Shown here in pieces: positions 35,881 through 46,900 of a DNA stretch of 64,000 nucleotides (the stretch's first letter is position 1; each line of letters opens with the position of its first letter). The stretch covers positions 15,979,187-16,043,186 of the forward strand of contig OY987228.1 in assembly GCA_963920705.1 (NCBI GenBank). The letters are read 5' to 3'. A program made the position numbers and the translations under genes. The DNA is from Odiellus spinosus (Eukaryota; Arthropoda; Arachnida; Opiliones; Phalangiidae). Under the pieces are notes generated by a model. It searched no databases and was not told where the DNA came from. It saw only the letters and a list, made by a program, of their open reading frames with translations.

Positions 35881-38800
35881 ACTTGTGCCAAGTTTATACG
35901 AGTTTCCCATCAAGGAGGTCGTTCCCTCCTCGGTGGCCCTGTCCTAGACTTTTGGTTCTTTTTATTTTTACCAGAACATGTCGTCAAAAGTAAAATTAAA
36001 CTTCTTTTATCTTGGAAAAAATCTCAAGTTGTATTAAATATACCCTTAGATGACATATTGGCTATATTCTTTCATTCAAAAAAAGACATTTCCTTGATAA
36101 TTATACGTTTATGTCCATAACAAATAATTAACCTATTATAATCTTCGTCTACAACTTAACACGATTAAAAACACCTTTTCCTTAATTACCACGAAAGGTA
36201 ACGTACCGCGAATGAAAAATATATAAAAAACATTGTTCAAGTTCTCTCAATCTGCAAAGGACGTTAAATGTCGTGGAAAACAGAAAGGAGGTTGCGGTTA
36301 CGAATCGACCCACTATAGGAGGATGGAGAAACTCGCGTTTAGGAAAATGACCCTAAGAGCTGTTATTTCTCAAATGGCGGTGTTAAAACGTTGTCAAAAC
36401 CAGACGACTACCCGTAGCGGTTAACACACTCCGCCCATCCCTCAGATAAATTAAAGAGTTCGGCACACGACGTTTGATACCAGGCATGCAGACGCGAAGA
36501 ATAAAAAAAAAATAAAAATAAAAATAAAAAATAAATGAAATGGGATGTGAAACCGAATTAAAACTCGATTACCACCACCGGCGACAATTTTTTTTTCTAA
36601 CAGTACAATAATCTTCTTTCTTTTTCTGGTACGGTATAAGAAAAATGAATAATCGCAACGCGTTAAAATCCTTTGATAGCGAGCGCGGTCGGTGGTATTT
36701 GGTTCTAAACGTCGTCGGAAAACTGAATTACCGAGCTTGGAAAACCAAAGGCATCTTTAACGAGGCTCTGGTCCTTTTTTGGGGCGGGGGGGGGGGAGAG
36801 AGATTCCCACAATGCAACACCTTCCCCGTACCCTACCCTTCCTGTAGTAATTTGGTCTTTTTAATTGGTACCACCCGGCAAAAGTATGGCTCGAATCGCG
36901 CAAAACCGAATTCGTTACGTCGCAGAGCCTGGGTGTCCTCCGCAGTCGCAATAAACCCTAATTCAAAATCTCCCTCTTTTCATCCACGGACGTACTCTCG
37001 AATGTGGTTCTCTTCGCGGCGTAAAAGAGCGCGAACAGAGGGAGAAGAGCCCCCGCGCGGTTCGCCTCGACGAACTCCAGACTAACGATCTAAAGTCCAT
37101 TAGTTAAAAGGCGCGGGGATGGACGACCAAACAGGTGACGGAGAGCGACAGTACCAAAGAGAAAAATCTAGCCTTAATGAGGATCCCGCCAAGTGCTACG
37201 GCCACACGAATTGGGAACATCTTTTCCACGCGCGCCGAGCGTCCATCATCTATCTACCAACCAACGGGCAAGGGTCGGCGAAAACTTTTGAACCTCACGT
37301 TTCAACTAAAAGATAACGGGACTGGCGGCCGGGTTTATTAATTAGAATTTTAAAATGGGCCCTCCTTAAAAATTCTTTAACGAGTTAAACCGCGCGCTAA
37401 GAACAATTTGTTTCGAGGCATAAGCGAGAAACGTCCTCCAGGCGCCGCGTGTCATCTTTTCATACGGATGATTAACGAAGGGTACGTCAATGCCTACAAG
37501 GGCGCGCTGCGAAGCTCTCTTCAAGGGGAAACTCAAATCAATAATGCATTATTCCACGAGTTTACAATACGATCGTAAGGTACACTAGCCTTATACAATC
37601 ATCACTTTTAACGTGGCAGAACCCTTCTTTGACCATATTGCAGACTATCTGAAAATCATCGCGCGTGCATCTTTCCCATCTAAGGACACGCGGCCTTTAA
37701 AATCTGTCTATACTTCAGGGTCAATTTTACCTATCAGTATAGAGGAAGAGGGATCTACGAGACTCTTTAACGTTTGTCACTATAGTCTTAGATGGCGCCT
37801 GTCAGACTACATTTATATGATGAACTGTAGATACATAATCTTAACCAGCGTGAGATTACAACACGTAGGAAACTACACCTTATCCGCATCCTGTTTCGTA
37901 TCATATATTTACGCGCTGATACCGCAAAACTGAGGTTGACTTTAAGCATGGTACGATGGTACTCGATAAGATTTTATCCGAACTATGGGATGATGAAATA
38001 TTTGGGGGTACGTACTGAACATGATAAAAACCGCGTCCTACGTTCTAGAAGCTTCTTAAGAGACCCATAAGAAAAACAATAGACGGATAAGCTTTTTCTC
38101 TCACGGAGACCTGGTATAGAATCATTCTTCGGATTAAGACAGAACTGAAGGGCTTTATTAACGGTGGTACTAGAAAACGTCAACGTCGAGAAAGAAAGAA
38201 AAAAAAAACTTGTTTATCGATCTTATAATGGTACGGTGGTACCGTATACTTTCTCTTTAGAATACAACGGGTCAAAACCTGTCTATCAGTAGCTGATTGC
38301 GGCCACTAACTGGAGCCAATATCCAGAGAGCGGTAGACTATCATCCCTAGGGACACATCTCCCCATCGATGCTAAGACTAACTCGGACCAGCTATAGCGT
38401 AAGGCCAAAGGAAAAAAAAATTGTACCGCTAAATTGGGAAAGGAGAAAAAAAAATCCCTAGGGAGTTTATACTTCCAATTATGGGAGACAAAGTCTCGGG
38501 GCAGTTTCCAAAATATATATATATTTCGGTTTACTGGTTTGGCCTAGGTCTTTTCCTTCAAGCTAGAAAACGGAAAAAGGGAAGTGAAAAAATATGAACA
38601 ATAAAGAAGAAAAGGCGAAGAGGCGTTAGAAATATAATTAGGTACGTAAGACTGTACAACGCCATCGGCAATGCGCATTGTTAGGTATTAAAATTGGTCA
38701 CGTGATGCGAAACAGGGCAGAAAATTGCAGCAATACTGCTACAATGTAAAGTTTCCTATCTTGGTTGCTTTTTTCTTGCACGCGAAGGCGACCTTTCACA

Positions 38801-41800
38801 GCAGGAGAAAAGGGAAAAGATTAATTAAAGGAGATGGGAAAGAGACGCCCATATATGTTTGAAAAAAGTGGATAGACAAAAGGCTTAACGTTCGACTGAC
38901 ATTGCATCAAGAAGACCCCCCCCCCCTCCCGTCGAAATTCGAGAGGTAAAAAACAAGTTGGATCTAAGAGATTAAACGTCAATTTCACTTATTGCGAGCT
39001 TTCATAAACTAACGTTTTTAAAGAAGTTTATTTTTAAGTAAAATAGATCAATCATTAATCTTTCAAGACTTTTTTTAAAATGTCTAATTTGTGAAGAGTA
39101 CAGAGAATAGTGGAAAGGTACGAGGCTAAACTTTCCTCCTTTTTTTTTATTTATTCATTCAAGGACTGAATCCCTGGAAGGCAGCCAATTAAAAAGGCAA
39201 CGACGCAAATCTGACACAAGCAGACATTGATTATCGTGGTAATTTTGAATACAAGTTACATAATTGTAAACTACTCGCGGATCTCAGAGATGCAGAGCTT
39301 TTAGGGATATTTTGTACGTAAAAATAAAAAACTTTACTATATATGAATCGAAGTTCATTTTACTAATTTCGCAACACTCTGAGAGAGGGGAGTGAAACCA
39401 CTCTCAGAGTAATCGTAAATGCCAAATTTTGTTGCTCGGTAAATATGGAGATGGTTTTGTCATTTTAAAATGTCCAAAACAAAAGATAAAACCCTACTTT
39501 ACCCTAAGAGATAAAAAAGGGCCTTAATAAGTTAATCATCAATTATATTAAACTTAAACCCTCAAGTAATTCAGCCAAGAAGGCGAAAATAGCATCGTCA
39601 TAAATTATCCCATGATAGTCGTAATTCCTTTTTTTCAAACCATTAAAACATAATAGCTTAAGCTATGCCGTGTTCCTATGGCGAAAACCCAAAGCTAAAA
39701 ACAAATGAAATATTTCCGCAATGTTCAATTACGAGCCAAAAATAAAAAGAAAGAATACACGAAAGAGTCCATAAAGGGTCTCACGCACGTAGGATTACGT
39801 AATAAATATAATAGCCAACGGGCGTAGGACTATAGGTCTAACTTTAGTATCGCAAGAAGAGGCATATAGCGTGCGCCTACTTTTATTAGATCCCGAGAGA
39901 AAGCGAGTCTACTTTCTTCTTACGAGGTTTAAACCTTGCGTAACAATCCGTTAAGTCTTTCCACATTTTGTCAACTTATCGTGTACAGAATTATATCAAG
40001 AAGACGAGTATCACAATCTGGTAATAGCCGTTTCGACTCTCGTATACGTATACTTACGTAAGTACAGCGGCTTGGCAACGATTTTGAGCCAACGACTAGG
40101 AAACTAAAAAGGGTATTTATTTACCAAACCCTCGCCTAACTTCTTTTCTACCTTTCCCTAAAATTGGATCATTAACTCAAAATAAACGGCGTATATTCGT
40201 TGGTATACAGATGGAACCCAGAAGATTTTTTTGAAGAATGACTTTCTCTTTATATTTCTAGCGTGCGCGGTAGGATCGGGTTGCGCTGGACAGTCTCTGC
40301 TTAATGTCTGTCCGAGCAGATACCCGGAAACGATAGGGAGCGGAACATCCGCTATCTTATATAGCCTCCTTTTCCCAACGTAAAATATGAAGGGGGAGGG
40401 AATGAGAAGGAAGAAAAAAAGATACCTCCATTATAAGAGTTCGGTCGTGTATGAAAAAGAGACCACGGCGCAGTTCAACTCAAAACAGACCAAGATTTCA
40501 GACAGTGTAATCCAATGGTACGTATCGGGTCTATCTCTCCCAATAAGGGATCTTAAGTCGAGTTCTCACGATCACTAAAAGCGGAATATAACGAAATTTC
40601 GAAGCGCTTATCTTGCATGTAACCGAGTACAGAAATTAATTTCAATGATTTTAAAATAAAGTTAATCGCGTTTGAATTACTTCATAGTTACTGTAATAAT
40701 AATGTTGCGTGGAATTTCAGTAAAATCTGTACGTACACCGATTACGCGATTACGTAACTGATTATAGTCTTTGATAATCTATCACACAAACTTCTTATTC
40801 AAAACTTGATTAAAATAATTTACAATAATGCCACTTTATTAAATAAACGTAGTAAAAACTAATCTCGCCAATTATTTTAATTTAAACCTTTAGCAACGCT
40901 TTTGTACAGTCAAAGATACAGAGTCGCACACCGAATACGTGTTGAGTGACCTGCACGTCGGAATTATCTAAAGTCTGTGTGATTTAGTGTTTTTTATAAA
41001 AAAAACTAACATTATGTAATTCAAATTTTGAATTTTACAGTACTTTAGTGACATTCCGATTGAAATTAAACACCATGAGAATCATATATAAAAATAAAGA
41101 TTTGAAATTGATTGAGTACAACGAAATTAGTACTTTGCTTATTTAATTAAGAATTATAATTAGATTTAATAATGACCCTTTTATATGGGGAAAGATTAAG
41201 ATTCGTACGTCACGTAAGTTAACTTCTACGCAACTATGAAAATCTCCCTTCTTCACATAGATAAGAACCAGTTATCTAAACGCTGAACTCTACGACTGAA
41301 CCTCAACTCTCTCGGCTCAGCAATAAGTCCCCAATTTCTAGAGGTTTCTAAATGATGGTTATTTCCATTTCGGGTGATTTCGGCCCAGTACCAGATTCGC
41401 GGGATGTTCTACAAAAAAAAAATCATTTCGCCACGGATGTTGGGGTAAAGGGGTTGGGGACTCTTTTAGTAATAGGACACGGAAATTGTCTAAAAAGCGA
41501 GGAACGTATCCATTTTTTATCCGCCCCCCCCCTTCCAGCTTCTTCCCCTTTATTAGATGGAAGAACGAGGTAATAACATAAAATGATGGCATAGATCCCC
41601 CAAAAAAAAGATGAAAAAATTGTCTGATTAAAGTATACGAGGTTTTTAAAGCCTGGAAAAATTTAACGAGGAGAATCTTTTTCTTGAATTTTTATTTTAA
41701 ATTGGGGAAGAGTTATTATGGAAGCTATTATTTTTGTTCCGGGTTGGAGGGGTGGAAATATATTATTTACTTCAAGGTTAAAAGGGCATAAACTAAGTTT

Positions 41801-43103
41801 TGTAACGGCCCTAATAGGATGGTTTAAACTTAATATTATCCATTATATCATAAATATCAGTTTCATTTCAAGCAAGTTTTTACAAGTTTCACTCCATTAA
41901 ATCTAACAATTATCTATAATAAGGACGAAAGTTACATCTAAATTCATTTATTAGAATTTTCTGAAGTTTTAATAAATCATAATTTTTGAACTATTTTCGT
42001 ATGAAAACATTTTCTCAAAAATTGGCCCTAATAAACTATTATTCTGGTGGGAACTACTGTTGGGATGTTGATTCCATAATATTAAGATAGGCAGAATTGT
42101 TGACTTAATTTATGGAGCAGGCTGTTTTCCCCCATTCAAAATCTCAAACTTTAGGTTTAGAGTAGGAGGATAGGTTAGATAATTTTAGGAAAATATTGTT
42201 TTATTGCCAATAACGTTCACAGTGGAGTAAATATAATAGTTTTTGGTAAAAAAAAGCACATAAAAATAGGTCAATCCCTGTAAAGGTCTTCCAGTCGTGT
42301 CTCATTAATATACAGCAAAGCCAGCTTGTGGGGGGGGGGTTAAGCAGAGTGCATTTCCTGGGATAATGAAGGAGTTCCTGGTAATACCCTATAGGTGGCT
42401 TTAACTGTCGCGCATAAAAAACACTAGAATTTGCCTTCAAAAATAAACGAGGCTTTAATGTCTCTATACTATATCCCAGTTCATGAAATATTAATTGAAA
42501 AATATTAAGAATAAAGCTAACAGATTTCATCAAAATTACAATATTTAATCGTATAAAGCTTTTAAAAACTCAAACATCGGGCGCGGAACCATTTTTAATA
42601 TTAATTCCTCCTGGAGAGATTATTTTATCGAAAAGATAACGAAACGAGAACTTTTGGTATATACTAAGAAAATTATAAATTCGAAAAGGTGCTCTCCAAG
42701 CACGAAATCCCGTCGAGTAAAATGCCTCCTATCTTTCGTGGCGGAACTCATAAATAAATCAGGCCCACTTTTAAAGGAAATTCTGCCTCCATTTCCCGGA
42801 AAAAGGTGGAGAAAGGAAAGATCGAGGAGACGAAAGAGGAGCAATATGAAGAATTTTTCCCGAACGTCCAGCCGTATTGGAACCATCTATAAACGCTTGC
42901 CTATGGATATTTTCCCAAACGATATGGAGCCGAAAGATAGAAATATACCATCAATCCTCGCATCCCCCTATATCTTCGCTCTCTTCACACCACACACACA
43001 CACACAACCCCCGGGAATCCCAACCCCTTTTTATATATTTCAGCGCTTTGCCGCCATTTCCCACCCCTGAATAAATCAGTTTTAAATTTCAGTTTCTATA
43101 GAA
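35881..43103. other. Non-coding stretch, no gene recognised
   Basis: No host gene is recognised. Contents are a C/G run series (36786-36796, 38916-38926, 41524-41532, 42330-42339), an AAAAAT-type simple repeat (36501-36536), a 10-bp perfect hairpin (39376-39410) and a (CA)n tract near 42989-43005. The longest frames (36645-37085 plus, 42654-43070 plus, 37613-37933 plus, 42201-42533 minus) cross low-complexity tracts or show no domain. Confidence 0.5.
39376..39410. repeat. Perfect 10-bp hairpin
   Basis: ACTCTGAGAG is mirrored exactly by CTCTCAGAGT with a 15-base loop. It is not followed by a T-run or recognisable gene; role unknown. Confidence 0.5.
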
Positions 43104-43108
43104 CTACC
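43104..43108. repeat. Target-site duplication, left
   Basis: CTACC lies directly before the TG that opens the left LTR and recurs directly after the right LTR (50773-50777). A 5-bp duplication is usual for BEL/Pao integration. Confidence 0.9.
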
Positions 43109-43939
43109 TGTAAAAAGGTGGGAGAGCTTATTAGGTCTTGGTATATCTATCTACCGGACTGAAACAGCGGATAGATAATTGTTTTTGGTAATTTTAAATA
43201 AAAACGCTTCAAGTTCTATCGAACAATATATTTTATTAGCGAAGTTATTAAAATGTCTATGTCCGGTCGGGACTCTAAATATTTCCCTTGGTTGTAGGGG
43301 ATTGCGAAGTGAAAGCGTGTCTTTGGTGGGACGGTCAACTTTCAAGTGAGCTTTTTTAGGGCTCATAGGTTACATGTTATTTTCCCTGGTTAGGATTTCT
43401 CCGCCAGGGACATATGGACACACTTTCTTTCTTTAATTGGTTACAGATTTAGATTTTACAATGTTAAAGTTTTGAATGAATAAAGGAAACGAGGAGAGAT
43501 AAGAAGTCGAGAAGGGGTCCGAAGCCATTACAAGGTAATTGCTTCCACCTCTGGGATCTATTGGTGATTTTCGGGTACATCACAGAGGGGAAAGCGAAGG
43601 ATAGGTATTTTTCTTTTGTAAGCGTTGGCTCTTAGTTTGGGTCCCCTCTCCTTATTCTCTCCCTCGCTATTCATAAAGGAAATGGAATAGATAGTTCTCC
43701 ACATCTTGAACTTATTTTCAGGTAGTTTCAAGATGCGGAGATCGTTAGAATTTTAGGAAGGAAGGTTTTTGGTGCATCTGGTAATTTTCTTTTAGCACAT
43801 GTTTTTTAAATGGTAGGGGTTGGAGAATATTTTACAATTTATATACATTGAATACAACAATACATTTTATAATTGGTAATATACATTTGACATTTGGTTT
43901 TATATACACACGCTTAATTTCTAATTCAAATTCTTAACA
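43109..43939 (-). repeat. 3' LTR (left)
   Basis: 831 bp; on the plus strand it starts TGTAAAAAGG and ends TTCTTAACA, so on the sense strand it runs TGTTAAGAA to CCTTTTTACA. An AATAAA on the sense strand (plus 43232-43237) is the likely polyadenylation signal of the element transcript, about 120 bases before the LTR end. A 71-codon antisense-of-nothing frame inside it is not considered a gene. Confidence 0.95.
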
Positions 43940-43948
43940 CTCCCCCCT
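43940..43948 (-). other. Polypurine tract
   Basis: On the sense strand AGGGGGGAG ends exactly at the 3' LTR boundary. This is the standard position for the plus-strand primer generated by RNase H during reverse transcription. Confidence 0.85.
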
Positions 43949-43966
43949 GTAATACGAAGTATTACA
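43948..43966. repeat. Perfect 8-bp hairpin abutting the polypurine tract
   Basis: TGTAATAC-GAA-GTATTACA is a perfect inverted repeat with a 3-base loop between the Gag-Pol stop (43979) and the polypurine tract. It could form a stem-loop in the RNA; function unknown. Confidence 0.75.
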
Positions 43967-43978
43967 CAAGGGCAAAAA

Positions 43979-46900
43979 TTAAGCGTGCTCGTTTATTTCT
44001 AGGTTGCATAAATGTTGCACAGTTCGTCGAATGTAGTTATTGTTATTGTTCCTCACTACACACGCTCTTATTTTATTATCGCGACCGATTATTACTTCGT
44101 GTACCAATCCAAGATTCCACATATGTCGTGGTAATTTATCGTCGTGGATTAGTACGACATCTCCGATTTTAAATTCGGTTTCGTTATTCGCGGTTTTCGC
44201 GTGGTGGGCAGAACGCAATTCCAAAATATATTCATTTCGCCACCGTTTCCAAATTTTATCTAACATTGATTCGCGGTATTGTAATCTTTTGGTCATTTCT
44301 TGTCGCGACATTGGTATTTTTTGGTTAAATTTGGAATTTAACGGTGGCAGAGAACACATTCTGCGCCCTATAAGAAATTCAGCCGGCGAGAGGGGGCGGG
44401 GTTCATTTTGGTCATTGTAATGGTACGTAATTGGCCTACTGTTTATTAGGGCTTCGGTTTCAATTACGATTGTCTCTAATTCAATGTAATTAAGGGAAGA
44501 TCGACCTAAACATTTTTTAAGACAATTTTTAGTGGACCGCACTAGGCGTTCCCACCACCCCCCGTACCACGCGGCTCTTTCTATTATGAATTTCCATATT
44601 ATTCCTTCGTTTCCGAAAAACTCTCTTAATTGGTCATGTTTTAGGTTTTGCCAAATGGTTCTCAGATCCGAGTTAGCTTTTTTAAAGGTTTTAGCATTGT
44701 CGGAATAAACAATTTGTGGAGTACCTCTCCTAGCGATAATCCTTCTAAAGGCCAACAGGAAATCGTCAGTACTAAGAGAGGGGACAAGCTCTAAGTGGAT
44801 AGCGCGGGTAACTGCGCACGTAGCTAAGCATATATAGGTTTTTTGCTCATTATTGCCAATTTTAGCTATTAACGGGCCTAAAAAGTCTATTCCCATAATT
44901 GAAAATGGCGGGGATTGGTCTATTCGGTCTTTTGGTAAAGGGGCGGTTGGCATTTCTCCTAGCTTCGCATTTAATCGTTTGCAAGTAACGCAATCTTTGA
45001 CGACAGTTCGTGCTAATTGCCTACCCGCTGGCACCCAATACCTTTCCCTCAATTGAGTGACGGTATCACTTACTCCCCCGTGGTGAATTTGGGAATGACT
45101 CCTAATTATCAATAATTTGGTTAGTCTTTGACCTTTGGACATAATTATTGGGTGTTTTTCCGCGTATGAGAAGCTCGACTCTTCTAAGCGTCCACCCACG
45201 CATAATATGCCGGATTCGTTTAAAATTGGTCTAAGAGACGCGATATTTGATTTGGGATGGATTTTTTCCCCTTTTCTTAATTGCCTAATTTCAGGCTCAA
45301 ATTCCTCCGATTGTATGGATTTTATCCATACAATTTCTGCCTGTTGCCTCTCCTCTGCGCTAATTGGTCCTGTTAATTTTGGCGATTTTTTGCAGTTATT
45401 GGCAAATCTAATTAAATAGGCAGTTATACGTAACACTTTGTTAATGTGGTAGTGTTTTGATAGGTCAATTAGCTTTTGAACACCTAATTTTTGGGTTATG
45501 TTAATTGCTAAGGTTAATTTTCTTCTTTCTTTGGTCACGGGTTCTAAATCCTTTTCGGATGGTCTATTAGTGTTGGGCCAATTTTTCTTTGGTTCTTTTA
45601 ACCATATTGGGCCTTCCCACCATTTGCTACTATTCTGCAAATCTCCCGCTTTCACACCTCTAGTTGGCAGGTCTGCCGGGTTATCTTTTCCGGGGCAGTG
45701 AAACCATTCCTCCCCCCGCGACAACTTTTGTATTTCGGAGGCTCTATTTGATACGAACGGTTTCCATTGGTTCGAATTACCCGTTACCCAAGCTAGAGCA
45801 ATCATAGAATCGGTCCAATAAAAGGTTCCGGCTAATTTTTCGGTAAAACAGGGTTTTATATTATTTGTTAATCTCGCGCCTAAAAGGCAACCCATTAACT
45901 CTAGCTTCGGTAATTTTAGGTCTAAACAAGGGTCTTGATTTTTAAGGGGAGCGACTCGTGACTTCGCGGTAACTAAATATACTCCTACCTGGTCTGTTAT
46001 TGTTTTATATCTGACATAAACGCACGTGGCGTAAGCCTTTAAACTAGCGTCACAGAAGCAGTGGAGCTCTATTTCGGATATTTCTTCCGTGGTCTTGAAA
46101 TAATAATGCCTTTGGATTTTGACATGGTGTAGGATTGGTAGTTCATTAACCCAGGTTTGGAAAATTTCTTTGGTGTCTTGGGGAAGCTCTGTATCCCAAT
46201 TTTCTTTGGATTCCCACAGGATTTGTAATAATATTTTAGCCCTAATCGTGAATGGAGAAATTAGGCCTAATGGATCGAAAATTTGAGCTATGAAGCTAAG
46301 GACTTGTCGTTTTGTTATTTTCATATTTTCGCTTATTTGAATTAAATTTGAAAGATCGTAAGCGAATGTGTCAGAATTAGGATCCCATTTAACTCCTAAT
46401 ACTTTGTTTTCAATGGTTTCTGTGTTTTGTTCAAACAGGGTATTTTCTTCTTCGCTATCATGTTTGGTCCATAAGTCTCTTAATTCTTGGGAATTTGTAC
46501 CCCATTTTCTAAATCTCATTCCTGCCCCCTTTATTAAATTGGCGGCACCTAGGGAAACTTGGTAAGCTTGGTCTACATTATCTACAGAGCTCGTGAGGTC
46601 GTCTACATAAAGATCATTGCTCAATATTTTTCTAAGTTGATCCGGAATATCTTTGGTTTGCATCACGTGATATTTAATTGTGCAACCTAACAGGAAGGGA
46701 CTCGAAGTTACCCCAAATGGTACACGGGTCATTCTAAGGATTACGTAATTGCCTTTTTTAATTTTTCCATTCTCTTCTCGGAACCAAATAAACCTAACCG
46801 AATCTTTATCCGGCTCAGCTAGGGCGATTTGTAAAAACGCCTTTTCAATATCAGCAACTATTGCGATTTTATTGTTTCGGAATCTGAGCAGAAGTAATAA

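Noticed and set aside
36645..37085. 146-codon plus-strand frame
   Set aside because: Crosses a G11 run giving poly-Gly; no domain.
42654..43070. 138-codon plus-strand frame
   Set aside because: Ends in a (CA)n tract and is basic low-complexity; no domain.
43151..43366. 71-codon minus frame present identically in both LTRs (also 49984-50199)
   Set aside because: The identity follows from the LTRs being copies; no domain, so not called a gene.
43979..44100. Envelope-like gene in the retrotransposon
   Set aside because: Only 39 bases separate the Gag-Pol stop from the 3' LTR, so there is no room for another gene.
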